From positions 1-64,000 of the forward strand of contig NZ_JACHGK010000010.1 of the NCBI RefSeq assembly GCF_014207535.1: a stretch of DNA of 64,000 nt, written 5' to 3'. The notes beneath the pieces are model-generated. The model made no database searches and was not told the DNA's origin. It was given only the letters and a program-made list of their open reading frames with translations. This DNA is from Bacillus benzoevorans (lineage in GTDB: Bacteria; Bacillota; Bacilli; Bacillales; Cytobacillaceae). The position numbers were made by a program, and so were the translations under genes. This document shows positions 16,587 to 25,295 of the stretch, piece after piece (within the stretch, counting starts at the first letter, position 1; every line of letters begins with the position of its first letter).

Positions 16587-17357
16587 TTGCTTGAAGAAAT
16601 ATTTTACAGTGTTAGAATGAGAGCTTCCCAAAATGGACCTCATGAAAAAGGTGGAAAACATATATCTGGCGGGGAACATATATCAACATATGACAATTTG
16701 AAAACGACCGTAAATGTCCTTTTGGAAAAAGCGTTATCTCATTCAAGGGGTAACCCGGATTTTATGAAAATTCAGTTTGAAACGATAGCCCAGCCGATAA
16801 AAAGGTTGAAACCATTATCGATTGATACAAATGTAGTGGGATCCGTAGAAGAAGGACAAACGGCGGCTCGGAATCTTTTAGTGAAAGCAGGAGTACCGAC
16901 TGAAAGTATTGAAAAGGCATACAAAGAATTGGTGGAATATTCCGAACTTAGGGGAGCGATTTTGTTTGATATTGGCTCTGGTTTACGAATCGATGCTCGA
17001 AAGGAAAAAGGTGTCCGGGTTTCGAGAATGGACTGGTTAAACCCGAATTTTGAAAAATGGGCGGACCATTACAAAATGCCTCGAAGTCAAAGGGTGAAAG
17101 AGGCGCTTGTGCTTGCTACAAAGGTGAGTGCGCATCCCGCCACTGTCGCAGAATTATGCTGGTCAGATGATCCCGAATATATAACCGGTTATGTGGCTAG
17201 TAAAGGATTAGGCTATCAGCGAATCACGCAGCTAAAAGAGTATGGCGATGAATGCGGCTGCCGCATTTTCTTCGTAGATGGCTTGAGTGATCTTTCCTCG
17301 TACATAGACTATTTAGAAAAACGGCCAATCTTTGTTCAATGGGGTGAGGAGTGTTGA
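16587..17357 (+). CDS. bioW: 6-carboxyhexanoate-CoA ligase (pimeloyl-CoA synthetase)
   Basis: About 256 residues. Makes pimeloyl-CoA from pimelate, CoA and ATP, the first step of the Bacillus biotin route. EIFYSVRMRASQNGPHEKGG at the start, LSHSRGNPDFMKIQFE, and VAELCWSDDPEYITGYVA near residue 190 match BioW closely. I prefer the TTG at 16587, because B. subtilis BioW begins at the corresponding residue and AAAGGATGG then has proper spacing; an ATG at 16575 overlaps that site. It overlaps the bioF start (TGATG). First gene of the BirA-controlled operon. Confidence 0.93.
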   Translation: MLEEIFYSVRMRASQNGPHEKGGKHISGGEHISTYDNLKTTVNVLLEKALSHSRGNPDFMKIQFETIAQPIKRLKPLSIDTNVVGSVEEGQTAARNLLVKAGVPTESIEKAYKELVEYSELRGAILFDIGSGLRIDARKEKGVRVSRMDWLNPNFEKWADHYKMPRSQRVKEALVLATKVSAHPATVAELCWSDDPEYITGYVASKGLGYQRITQLKEYGDECGCRIFFVDGLSDLSSYIDYLEKRPIFVQWGEEC

Positions 17358-18523
17358 TGCTTGATGAATGGCTAAACCTGAGACTTGAAAAAACAAAAGA
17401 AGCAGGTTTGTATCGGGAGTTTCGTACCATGAATACGGCTCCGCTGCCAGAGATGATGATCGATGGCCGAAGCCAGCTCGTTTTTTCATCCAATAATTAC
17501 TTAGGGCTTGCGAACGATGAGCGCTTAGTGTATGCAGCAGAAACCATCCTCCACGAATTTGGAGTCGGAAGCAGCGGCTCAAGGTTAACGACAGGTCATA
17601 CGGATTGGCATCAAAAGCTTGAAGACAAAATCGCCCGTTTTAAGCAGACAGATGCCGCACTCCTGTTTTCCAGCGGCTTTTTAGCAAATGTCGGTGTGCT
17701 ATCTTCCTTGCCCGAAAAAGGGGATGTAATCCTGAGCGATCAATTAAATCATGCCAGTCTTATCGATGGATGCCGGCTCTCAAAAGCAGATACCGTCATT
17801 TATAACCACATGGACATGAATGATCTGGAAGAAAAGTTGAGGGAAACGCTTTCCTATAAACGGAGGTTTATTGTAACGGATGGCGTTTTTAGTATGGATG
17901 GGACGATTGCCCCGCTTGATCGGATCACTCGATTGGCGAAACAGTATGAAACCTTCGTGATTGTGGATGATGCACATGCAACAGGGGTCTTAGGAGAAAC
18001 GGGCAGGGGAACAAGTGAATATTTTGATGTCCATCCTGATGTGGTCATAGGGACTTTAAGTAAAGCCATAGGGACGGAAGGTGGTTTTGTTGCCGGTTCG
18101 AAGGTATTAGTTGATTTTTTGCTCAACCATGCGAGGACCTTTATTTTTCAAACAGCCATGCCGCCGTCCATCTGTGCTGCTTCCTATGCTGCATTGGAAA
18201 TCATTGAAGAAAGTAACGAAAAACGCCAGCAGTTAATTGTTAATGTAAAAAAAATAAAAAATAGTTTAGCAGAAATGGGTTATGTTATCAGAGGGGATTT
18301 AACCCCGATTATTCCTGTGATCGTCGGAGAGCCCCAAGCCGCTGTGATGTTTGCGGAAAAGCTCCGGGAAAATGGAATATACGCACCTGCTATTCGCCCG
18401 CCCACAGTACCAAACGGAGAAAGTCGTATCCGGCTAACCGTGACTTCTGACCATAGCTTAAAAGAAATAGAGTACTTGTTGGAGTGCTTTTATGTCATTG
18501 GAAAAGAAATGAACATGATCTAA
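17357..18523 (+). CDS. bioF: 8-amino-7-oxononanoate synthase
   Basis: 388 residues. A PLP enzyme condensing pimeloyl-CoA with alanine to 8-amino-7-oxononanoate. Motifs: FSSNNYLGLANDERL near residue 40, GVGSSGSRLTTGHTDWH near 73-89, IVDDAHATGVLGETGRG near 203, and the PLP-lysine segment GTLSKAIGTEGGF (Lys in LSKA). The ATG at 17357 overlaps the bioW stop and has GAGGAG six bases upstream. In B. subtilis bioA lies between bioW and bioF and bioD, bioB follow; here bioF joins bioW directly and is followed by bioI. Confidence 0.95.
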   Translation: MLDEWLNLRLEKTKEAGLYREFRTMNTAPLPEMMIDGRSQLVFSSNNYLGLANDERLVYAAETILHEFGVGSSGSRLTTGHTDWHQKLEDKIARFKQTDAALLFSSGFLANVGVLSSLPEKGDVILSDQLNHASLIDGCRLSKADTVIYNHMDMNDLEEKLRETLSYKRRFIVTDGVFSMDGTIAPLDRITRLAKQYETFVIVDDAHATGVLGETGRGTSEYFDVHPDVVIGTLSKAIGTEGGFVAGSKVLVDFLLNHARTFIFQTAMPPSICAASYAALEIIEESNEKRQQLIVNVKKIKNSLAEMGYVIRGDLTPIIPVIVGEPQAAVMFAEKLRENGIYAPAIRPPTVPNGESRIRLTVTSDHSLKEIEYLLECFYVIGKEMNMI

Positions 18524-18586
18524 AGAAGTGAAAACATGGATATGACGTTACTAATAAATCAATTGGTGGAAATAAAATGAGTCAAT

Positions 18587-18677
18587 GTTTTACAGAGATG
18601 GGAGTGACTCATCTCTGTAAAACTATCACCATTGGGTGCAGGCACCATCCAGAAATTTGGCAACACATTGGTGATTG
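18587..18677 (+). other. structured bioF-bioI intergenic region
   Basis: Two foldable units. First, a perfect 14-base stem GTTTTACAGAGATG / CATCTCTGTAAAAC with a nine-base loop and no T-run. Second, ATCACCATTG / CATTGGTGAT (one mismatch) enclosing a GGTG/CACC mini-hairpin. It occupies the place where bioD and bioB lie in B. subtilis. It could be a processing or attenuation structure or a deletion scar. Confidence 0.5.
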
Positions 18678-18694
18678 TATGATAGGGGGCTAAA

Positions 18695-19903
18695 ATGACA
18701 ATGAATATATCTCAAATCAAACCGATTTCCTTTACTACTTCCGAGTTTTTTCAAAATCCCTACCCATTTTATGAACAGATTCGCGCCATTCATCCGATCT
18801 ATTGGGGAAATCCGTTAAAGCAGCCAGGATGGTATGTGACAGGCTATGAAGAAGCCATCTCCATTCTGAAAGATACTCGATTTAAAAATCGCATCCCGCT
18901 GCCCCAGACTGCAAAAAAATATGAGCAACTCAAAAACATTCAAAATGACATGATGCTTTTTAAGAATCAACCTGACCATAAACGGTTACGTTTGCTGGTT
19001 AGTAATGTTTTTACGCCTAGAATGGTGGAACATCTCCGTCCTTACATCCAAGAAACGGTAAATGATTTATTGCAACAGGTGCAACATAAGAAATCAATGG
19101 ATGTGATTTCCGATTTTGCCTTTCCTTTAGCCAGCCTTATTATCGCGAAAATATTAGGAGTACCCGGGGAAGAGCGGCACCAATTTAGAGAATGGGCCTT
19201 AATTCTAATCCAAACCATTGATTTTACCCGTTCGCGAAAGGCTTTAGACAATGGGAATGCCATTACAATAACTTTACGGAATTATTTTAAAATGTTGATA
19301 GAAAAACGGAAGATGCGCCCTGAAGAGGATCTGATCAGCCTGTTAATCAAAGAGGAACAGCAAGGGGATAGGTTAACAGATGAGGAATTACTTGCAACCT
19401 GTATTTTACTGGTTATTGCCGGTCATGAAACAACGGTCAATCTCATCAGCAATTCAATTCTTCTCTTATTAAAACATTCTCATCAGATGATGGAGCTAAA
19501 AGAAAACCCATCGCTTATTGAACATGCAGTAGAGGAGTTTTTGCGTTATGAGAGTCCGACACAAATGACAGCTCGGATTGCTTCAGAAGATATTAAAATT
19601 GGACAAACAACGATTAAAAAGGGAGAACAGGTCTATATTCTTTTGGGTGCTGCCAATCGAGACCCGAATCAATTTGCTCATGCTCATTTACTGGATATTA
19701 CTAGGAATCCGAACCCTCATCTTGCATTTGGATATGGAACGCATTTTTGTTTAGGTGCTCCATTGGCACGTTTAGAAGCACAAATTGCGATTCAAACTTT
19801 CCTGCAGCAGTTGGAAAATCCTAAGCTAATATTTTCTGACCTTCCATGGCGAAAGTTGATGGGATTTAGATCGCTAAGCGAACTGCCAATTACTTTTGAT
19901 TAG
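18695..19903 (+). CDS. bioI: cytochrome P450 BioI (CYP107H-like)
   Basis: 402 residues. In B. subtilis BioI cleaves a carbon-carbon bond of acyl chains carried on ACP to make pimeloyl-ACP, feeding biotin synthesis. The oxygen-activating I-helix is VIAGHETTVN near residue 245. The K-helix ExxR is in FLRYES (about 285), and the heme-cysteine loop is FGYGTHFCLGAPLARLEAQ near residue 347. Soluble, with no membrane anchor, as usual for bacterial P450s. The start has ATAGGGGG upstream. It is 171 bases after bioF across a structured gap and ends at a terminator, so it is the last gene of the reduced operon. Confidence 0.9.
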   Translation: MTMNISQIKPISFTTSEFFQNPYPFYEQIRAIHPIYWGNPLKQPGWYVTGYEEAISILKDTRFKNRIPLPQTAKKYEQLKNIQNDMMLFKNQPDHKRLRLLVSNVFTPRMVEHLRPYIQETVNDLLQQVQHKKSMDVISDFAFPLASLIIAKILGVPGEERHQFREWALILIQTIDFTRSRKALDNGNAITITLRNYFKMLIEKRKMRPEEDLISLLIKEEQQGDRLTDEELLATCILLVIAGHETTVNLISNSILLLLKHSHQMMELKENPSLIEHAVEEFLRYESPTQMTARIASEDIKIGQTTIKKGEQVYILLGAANRDPNQFAHAHLLDITRNPNPHLAFGYGTHFCLGAPLARLEAQIAIQTFLQQLENPKLIFSDLPWRKLMGFRSLSELPITFD

Positions 19904-19930
19904 AATTTAGGGATTGTATTTATTTCGACA

Positions 19931-19975
19931 AAACAACCAACAAAATCATATGAGACTTTGTTGGTTGTTTAAATG
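19931..19975. terminator. bidirectional terminator between bioI and the OFA transporter
   Basis: Perfect AAACAACCAACAAA / TTTGTTGGTTGTTT arms with a 12-base loop. Serves the convergent bioI (plus) and MFS gene (minus, stop at 19977). Confidence 0.88.
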
Positions 19976-19976
19976 A

Positions 19977-21224
19977 TTAATAATTTAATTTTTTCTTCCA
20001 TTTTAATGAGAATAAACTTGAAGAAATCGTAATAATAAAGAGTACTATTACAATAATAAATACTGCATAATAAGAACCCGTTGTATCGTAAATGTAACTG
20101 AATAGTGTTGTACCGAATGCTACACCTAACGTGGATGCTGACATAATTGTTGTATAAATAGATGCGTAATCACGCTCGCCAAATACCTCGCGGATGACGA
20201 CTGGGGGAAGCAGGGTAGATCCGGAAAAACCTATACCAAATAATAATGCACCAGCATAGAGCATACCAATTCCGAAAGTATCAGAAATAAGTAATGCGAC
20301 TATACCTAGCATACCAGCGCCGATACCGACAAATAGTGCTGCTTTAATACCTAATTTATCATTAATGGCACCAAGCATGAATTTACCGCCTGTCTGTCCA
20401 ATCGTTACACAAGTTACACCTGTTGCAGCCATTGCAGCTGTGAACCCCACTGATTGAACAAAGTTTGGTACATGGAAGCTAACTGTTGAAGAGAGACCGA
20501 AAAGTCCAGTGAATAACATAACTAAATAAAATGCTGGAGATTTAATCGCAATACCCTTCAGGACACCTGTTTCAGGTGTTTTTTGCTCATCAGAAGTGTT
20601 AACATCTACTTTATCCGCACCATAAGCAGTCATATTTAGTTGTTCTGGTTTTGAACGTATGACAAAAATCGTGAATGGTAAGATTAGGATAGCTACGATT
20701 ATAGCTAAAATAATATACGTTGAACGCCAATCGAACGACTCAATCAAAATACCTGTAATTTGGGCGAAAATCGCACCGCCGATCCCCATAAATGCCATAG
20801 CAATACCTAAAGAAGTACCAACTTTTATTTTAAACCAGTTGTTTATTATTAAGGGGATAGAACCATAAATTAAAAATGTACTGCCAACCCCTAAGGCAAT
20901 ACCCGAAACATAAAAAGGGAAAACCGAATGATAAGTACCCATTAACCCAAATGCTAGGGCGTTAATAATACCCGCAATCGTTAAGATATAACGAATATCG
21001 TATTTCTTTAGAACTTTTCCTGCAAAAGGAAGTAATAGTGTGATTGTTAAATACATTAATGATGTATACAAACTAATTTCAGAAACACCCACATTAAAGT
21101 CTTCAGCTACAGCACGATAAAGAATAGGTGCACAGCTAACGATAATCCCAACACTGGCTGCATAAATCGCAGCACTTGCCACCATAATCCACCAAGCATA
21201 ATGAATTTTTCCTTGCTGTTTCAT
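19977..21224 (-). CDS. MFS transporter, oxalate/formate antiporter (OFA) family, copy 1
   Basis: 415 residues, 12 predicted membrane segments. The start KIHYAWWIMVASAAIYAASVG and the block PLIINNWFKIKVGTSLGIAMA are OFA-family features. Members move small mono- or dicarboxylates. It follows the SDR gene at 21312 on the same strand (87-base gap, AGGTGGAAAT before the ATG), so the two form an operon divergent from the LysR gene at 22226. The paralogue at 28795 is similar along the whole length. It probably imports the substrate of the neighbouring catabolic genes (inference). Confidence 0.88.
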   Translation of the reverse strand: MKQQGKIHYAWWIMVASAAIYAASVGIIVSCAPILYRAVAEDFNVGVSEISLYTSLMYLTITLLLPFAGKVLKKYDIRYILTIAGIINALAFGLMGTYHSVFPFYVSGIALGVGSTFLIYGSIPLIINNWFKIKVGTSLGIAMAFMGIGGAIFAQITGILIESFDWRSTYIILAIIVAILILPFTIFVIRSKPEQLNMTAYGADKVDVNTSDEQKTPETGVLKGIAIKSPAFYLVMLFTGLFGLSSTVSFHVPNFVQSVGFTAAMAATGVTCVTIGQTGGKFMLGAINDKLGIKAALFVGIGAGMLGIVALLISDTFGIGMLYAGALLFGIGFSGSTLLPPVVIREVFGERDYASIYTTIMSASTLGVAFGTTLFSYIYDTTGSYYAVFIIVIVLFIITISSSLFSLKWKKKLNY

Positions 21225-21311
21225 ATTTCCACCTCATAAAGTAGAGAAGCAAACGCTGTTGCTTCTCCAGTTTATAATTTTTGATAAGTCTAGATTCTTT
21301 ACATTATGAAG

Positions 21312-22049
21312 TTATTGAATTGTGAATCCGCCATCAATTGGTACAATTGCACCACTCATGAACTTAGCTTCATCTGATGCCAAGAATACAGCTAAATCAG
21401 CTACTTGTTCTACTTGTCCAAAAGTTCGAGTTGGTACTAAATCTTTAGGGATACTAGCTAAAACATCCTTTACTAAAGGTGTTTCAATTGTTCCTGGGCA
21501 AATTGCGTTAATTTTAATACCATAGCGTGCATATTCAGAAGATAAATGTTTTGTATATCCAATTACACCATGTTTGGTAGCAGTATAGGCAGCGCCGCCT
21601 TTACCGGCAACAAGACCTGCAATCGAAGCAATATTTACAATTGAACCAGTACCACGTTCGATCATGCTTGGTAAGACAGCATTTGAAAATTCAAATACAC
21701 TTGTTAAGTTAATACTTAAGAAGAAATTCCATTGTTCTAATGTTGTATCTAATGATTTAGCATATTTATCGAATACACCTGCATTATTTACTAATACATC
21801 AACTGGACCGAATGTCTCTTCTGTTACTTTTACGCAGTGTAGAATATCTTCGGTTTTCATAACGTTTACTGATACAGCAATCGCTTCCCCGCCAAATGAT
21901 TTAATTTCCTCAGCAACTGCTTCAGCACCATCTAAATTTAAGTCAGCTACTACTACTTTTGCGCCTTCTTTCGCAAAACGGATTGCTTCACCTTGTCCCA
22001 TACCTGATGCTGCTCCTGTAATGATCACAACTTTATCTTTTAATCTCAT
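21312..22049 (-). CDS. short-chain dehydrogenase/reductase
   Basis: 245 residues, classical SDR length. Cofactor loop TGAASGMGQG at 11-20, NNAG at 88-91, catalytic Ser about 142 with Tyr155 and Lys159 in AAYTATKH. Asp36 after the second strand (VVVADLN) favours NAD over NADP. The C terminus, FMSGAIVPIDGGFTIQ, is typical. The start at 22049 has ATAGGAGG at good spacing. The substrate is unknown; in context it oxidises an alcohol or reduces a ketone of the compound brought in by the adjacent OFA transporter. Confidence 0.9.
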   Translation of the reverse strand: MRLKDKVVIITGAASGMGQGEAIRFAKEGAKVVVADLNLDGAEAVAEEIKSFGGEAIAVSVNVMKTEDILHCVKVTEETFGPVDVLVNNAGVFDKYAKSLDTTLEQWNFFLSINLTSVFEFSNAVLPSMIERGTGSIVNIASIAGLVAGKGGAAYTATKHGVIGYTKHLSSEYARYGIKINAICPGTIETPLVKDVLASIPKDLVPTRTFGQVEQVADLAVFLASDEAKFMSGAIVPIDGGFTIQ

Positions 22050-22181
22050 ATCCGATAACCTCCTATATTTCGCTAATAATGTATGCGCATTCATCAGCGC
22101 TTCAAAATTTGCAATAAATTTTTTTGAAATAACGTTTACAATTCACATTTTATACACATTTCTATATAATTAAAAATACTT

Positions 22182-22213
22182 ATTAGTTATTTGCTTATAA
22201 CTATTAGTTATAA
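22182..22213. promoter_or_regulatory. candidate LysR operator
   Basis: TTATAACTA T TAGTTATAA (22195-22213) is a perfect nine-base dyad, and a further half-site ATTAGTTAT lies at 22182-22190. It sits just upstream of the LysR gene in the divergent promoter region with the SDR-OFA operon, the usual place of a LysR site. Confidence 0.6.
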
Positions 22214-22225
22214 AAAGTGGGGGTA

Positions 22226-23125
22226 ATGATGGACTTAATAAAATTAAAATACTTTTATACAACCGCAAAATGGGAAAATATGTCTCTCTCTGCTAAAGAA
22301 CTTTTGATTTCGCAGCCAGCGTTAAGTAAGGCAATTACAAACCTTGAGGCAGAGTTAGAAATGGACTTATTTTTCCGTAATGGCAAGCGCATTTCATTAA
22401 ATGAAAATGGCCGTTTTTTATTTAAACGAGCAGAGCGTATTTTCTCAGAATTACATCATTTAGAACGTGGATTGGCGGAGAGACGAGGTGAAGGAAGTGG
22501 TAATTTATCGATTGTTACAACACTCCCCTATACATTTACAAATATCGTAGATTTATTTTTTTATGAATATCCACATGTGAAATATTTACAAGTTCCGTTA
22601 TCGAAAGAAAACCTGCAACAGTTTATTGAAAATGGCAAGTATGATGTGTGTATTACCACAGAGAAGGTTGACCATCCAAATGTCGAGTGGGTACCATTAT
22701 TTGAGGAAGAAATATTTTTAACTGTGCCGAAATTATACAAAGAGGTGAAAACAGGCTCAATTGACTTAATGGAATTAGATAACCTGCCCTTTATTGGCTT
22801 AACAAAGGAGTATAGTTTTCGTCAATTTACAGATCAATTTTGTAAATCAGTAGGTTATACAGCAAATTATCAAGTAGAAGTAGAAGAAGCAACAACGATT
22901 TTACAGCTTGTGAAAAATGGACGAGGGGTAGCATTTACACCCGAAACATCAGTTAATCTATATGAAGATAAAATAAGACACTTAAAAATTGAAAATAAAA
23001 AGTTTACACGTACGATCGGATTATTAAAGCATCGGTATTTATACCCGACAAAAATTTCAGAGGCTTTCGTTGCACATTGTCATCGCTATTTTAAGGATAT
23101 AGAAAATAAAAATAGCAGATTTTAG
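22226..23125 (+). CDS. LysR family transcriptional regulator, copy 1
   Basis: About 299 residues. The N-terminal winged helix-turn-helix reads LKYFYTTAKWENMSLSAKEL, then LISQPALSKAITNLEAEL. The effector domain follows from about residue 90 (NLSIVTTLPYTFTNIVDLFF). Start at one of two adjacent ATGs after GTGGGGG. Divergent from the SDR/OFA operon, which it most likely activates on binding a pathway compound. The second LysR gene at 23344-24249 is a paralogue by its N-terminal half. No downstream partner on this strand. Confidence 0.9.
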   Translation: MMDLIKLKYFYTTAKWENMSLSAKELLISQPALSKAITNLEAELEMDLFFRNGKRISLNENGRFLFKRAERIFSELHHLERGLAERRGEGSGNLSIVTTLPYTFTNIVDLFFYEYPHVKYLQVPLSKENLQQFIENGKYDVCITTEKVDHPNVEWVPLFEEEIFLTVPKLYKEVKTGSIDLMELDNLPFIGLTKEYSFRQFTDQFCKSVGYTANYQVEVEEATTILQLVKNGRGVAFTPETSVNLYEDKIRHLKIENKKFTRTIGLLKHRYLYPTKISEAFVAHCHRYFKDIENKNSRF

Positions 23126-23208
23126 GAGTGGAGGTGTTAATGTAGTGCAGCTCCTGCTTATCTAGTAGCGGAGTACTTTTCTTTAATATGGGGGATTCAC
23201 AAAAAGGA

Positions 23209-23245
23209 AATCCATTTTGATCAATCTTTTTCAAAATGGATTCTA
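23209..23245. terminator. hairpin between the two LysR genes
   Basis: AATCCATTTTGA / TCAAAATGGATT, 12-base arms with a ten-base loop. The genes converge here. T-runs are weak on either strand, so its function as a terminator is plausible but not certain. Confidence 0.5.
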
Positions 23246-23343
23246 TCTATTGCCATATAGTATGGTTCTATAAGGTATTCTTAATCAAACTTTATATATT
23301 ATCAAAACATAAATCATAAAAAGTATATAAAATAATGAAGGAT

Positions 23344-24249
23344 TTAGTCCAAATAATAATAATCTTTGACTTTATGCTTAAAAAAGTCGATGCAAAATTC
23401 ACGAAAGTTGATAGCAGACTTTGACAAATAGTGGTTTTTATTCCAGGAAATACCGATTACTCTTTTGCACCCAGTAGGATGACTGATTTTAATTCGAGCT
23501 GTATTCGTAGTCGGATTCCGTAAGATGGAGAGATTAGGGATAAAAGAAATTCCGTGACCTAATTCTACTAATTGTTGAATGGCCCAGGATTCCTCTACTT
23601 CAATCGCCACGTTAGGGGTAAATCCAACCTCTTTACAAAATTTATCTGTAATATCCCTAAATCCATAGCCTTTTGGTAAATTAATAAACCTTTCATTTGA
23701 AACTTCACGAAGATCGATCGTTTTATGTTTAGCTAATCGGTGGTCAGCAGGAATAGATAAAAATATTTCTTCTTCCCGTAAAGGAACCCACTCAATATAA
23801 TCACCAATAATTGGACTAGTGGAAATACATAAGTCAACTTCTGCATTCTCTAATAAATATTTCATTTCAGAAATGGAAGCTTGTTTATGTTTGATTTTGA
23901 CTTGCGGATGATCCTTAAGGAAATCACCTAAAAATTTGGCCATGATATGAGGAAGAGTCATGGCTATGGATATAATCCCTTTTTCTGGACTATTCAGCTC
24001 CTGCACTTGAAGGATGCCTTCGTTTATTTCTAAAAATATTCGTTTTACCCGTTCTTGAAAAGCTTTCCCAAATTCATTTAAATAAATCTGTTTACCCTGT
24101 CTATGAAATAACGGGGCACCCAGCTCATCTTCTAATCGTCCTATCATCTTACTTAAAGCCGGCTGAGAGATATTAAGCTCAGCGGCAGCTTTTGTCATAT
24201 GTTCATATTTAGCTGCTGTTAGAAAATACCTTAATTGTAAAAGCTCCAT
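23344..24249 (-). CDS. LysR family transcriptional regulator, copy 2
   Basis: 301 residues. The helix-turn-helix reads LRYFLTAAKYEHMTKAAAEL, then NISQPALSKMIGRLEDELG. An effector-binding domain follows, with FIPNLSILR near residue 247. AAAAGGAG precedes the ATG. It is divergent from the attenuator-controlled MaoC operon whose promoter starts at about 24423, so it is the natural candidate regulator of that operon (inference). It is paralogous to the LysR at 22226, which suggests duplication of a LysR-SDR-OFA module. Confidence 0.9.
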   Translation of the reverse strand: MELLQLRYFLTAAKYEHMTKAAAELNISQPALSKMIGRLEDELGAPLFHRQGKQIYLNEFGKAFQERVKRIFLEINEGILQVQELNSPEKGIISIAMTLPHIMAKFLGDFLKDHPQVKIKHKQASISEMKYLLENAEVDLCISTSPIIGDYIEWVPLREEEIFLSIPADHRLAKHKTIDLREVSNERFINLPKGYGFRDITDKFCKEVGFTPNVAIEVEESWAIQQLVELGHGISFIPNLSILRNPTTNTARIKISHPTGCKRVIGISWNKNHYLSKSAINFREFCIDFFKHKVKDYYYLD

Positions 24250-24422
24250 GTTGAACTCCTTTTGTATCCTGAACTGTGTAAATATATAATCTATTATACA
24301 TGATCATCATGATAAAACTAAGGAGATTAATAACTCTAAGATAGTAATTAAATGGAGAAAATGAGTTAATTAAAAAGCAACTGCGTTGAATAAATTAAAT
24401 ATTAGGAATATACTGAATATAC

Positions 24423-24452
24423 TTGACAGACTTTGAATATATCAATTATGAT
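24423..24452 (+). promoter_or_regulatory. sigma-A promoter of the MaoC operon
   Basis: TTGACA (24423-24428), 18 bases, TATGAT (24447-24452). The predicted start at about 24459 is roughly 15 bases before attenuator element 1. Confidence 0.7.
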
Positions 24453-24473
24453 TAGTCATATAAAAAATATTAA

Positions 24474-24584
24474 GCTGTTATTTACAAGGATTGGCTAGTG
24501 TTGAAAAGTCAATCTAAGTAGTAAATAAGCCCAGCAAATTAGTATAAACAATTATACTTTTTGCTGGGCTTATTTATTTTTTTA
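24474..24584 (+). ncRNA. attenuator RNA element 1 (putative riboswitch-like leader)
   Basis: GCTG at 24474, then P1 TTATTTAC (24478-24485) pairing with GTAAATAA (24521-24528). P2 is GGATTG / CAATCT. The terminator GCCCAGCAAA (24529) ... TTTGCTGGGC followed by TTATTTATTTTTTT extends through TAAATAA, so P1 and the terminator compete for the same strand. It lies just downstream of a good promoter. Part of a five-member family in this window. No ligand is known. Confidence 0.75.
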
Positions 24585-24635
24585 TAACTTTGGAAAGAGG
24601 TGACACTGAAGAAAATCCATAATTAAATTATAAGA

Positions 24636-24738
24636 GCTGCTATTTACTGGGGTTGATTTAAAATCGATCTCTGATCGTAAATAGGTCCGGCAAATGAGTG
24701 GGAATTCTCTCCTTTTTGCTGGGCCTATTTTTTATTTT
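24636..24738 (+). ncRNA. attenuator RNA element 2 (tandem with element 1)
   Basis: GCTG at 24636; P1 CTATTTAC (24640-24647) / GTAAATAG (24677-24684). The outer pair is C-G instead of U-A, a compensatory change. GGGG follows P1. P2 is GGTTGAT / ATCGATC with wobbles, then TCT. Terminator GGTCCGGCAAA ... TTTGCTGGGCC, then TATTTTTTATTTT. It ends 35 bases before the MaoC start codon. No separate promoter is evident, so one transcript would pass two attenuators in series. Confidence 0.75.
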
Positions 24739-24772
24739 AGTAAAAATATCACAGGGATTGGAGGCAAAGCGG

Positions 24773-25228
24773 ATGGATATGTTTTTTGAGGATTTTCATA
24801 TTGGGGATGAAATGATAACACCGCGTCGAACAATAACAGAAACTGATGTGGTGCAGTTTACGGGAATTTCGGGTGATTTTAATCCGCTTCATATTGATGA
24901 GGAATTTGCTAAAGAAACTCCTTATAAAACAAGAGTAGCTCATGGACTATTATCTGTATCTGTTATAACAGGTCTGCAGTCAATGATGGGAATCGTCAAT
25001 GGAACAACACTTGGTCTATTAGAAATCAATTGGAAATTTAAAAGCGGAGTCATTCCCGGAGATACTATTTATGCAAAATTTATTGTAAAAGCAAAACAAG
25101 AAACGTCTAAAAGAGATCGTGGTGTTCTTACAAGGTCAGTTCTTGTTTATAACCAAAGAGATGAAATCGTATCAGAGGGTGAGATTACATTATTGATGAA
25201 GAAAAGGATAGGAATTCAGGCTATTTAA
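24773..25228 (+). CDS. MaoC-like hot-dog dehydratase
   Basis: 151 residues. The R-specific enoyl-CoA hydratase type of MaoC protein: the active-site block FTGISGDFNPLHIDEEFAKE carries the Asp and His of the D-x(4)-H motif, and RVAHGLLSVSVITG follows. It would hydrate an enoyl-CoA or dehydrate a hydroxyacyl-CoA. The start at 24773 has GGAGG at good spacing; the longer frame runs into the attenuator. First gene of an operon with the acyl-CoA ligase and two SDRs. Confidence 0.9.
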   Translation: MDMFFEDFHIGDEMITPRRTITETDVVQFTGISGDFNPLHIDEEFAKETPYKTRVAHGLLSVSVITGLQSMMGIVNGTTLGLLEINWKFKSGVIPGDTIYAKFIVKAKQETSKRDRGVLTRSVLVYNQRDEIVSEGEITLLMKKRIGIQAI

Positions 25229-25295
25229 TTCATAACAGTTAGAGGGAATTTAATTTATTTTGCTAGAAGGCAAAACAGTAATAGGGAGTGAAACA

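Noticed and set aside
24474..24738. Tandem hairpins as T-box or LicT-type antiterminators
   Set aside because: No T-box specifier or conserved T-box sequence and no RAT-like motif or antiterminator gene of that family nearby.
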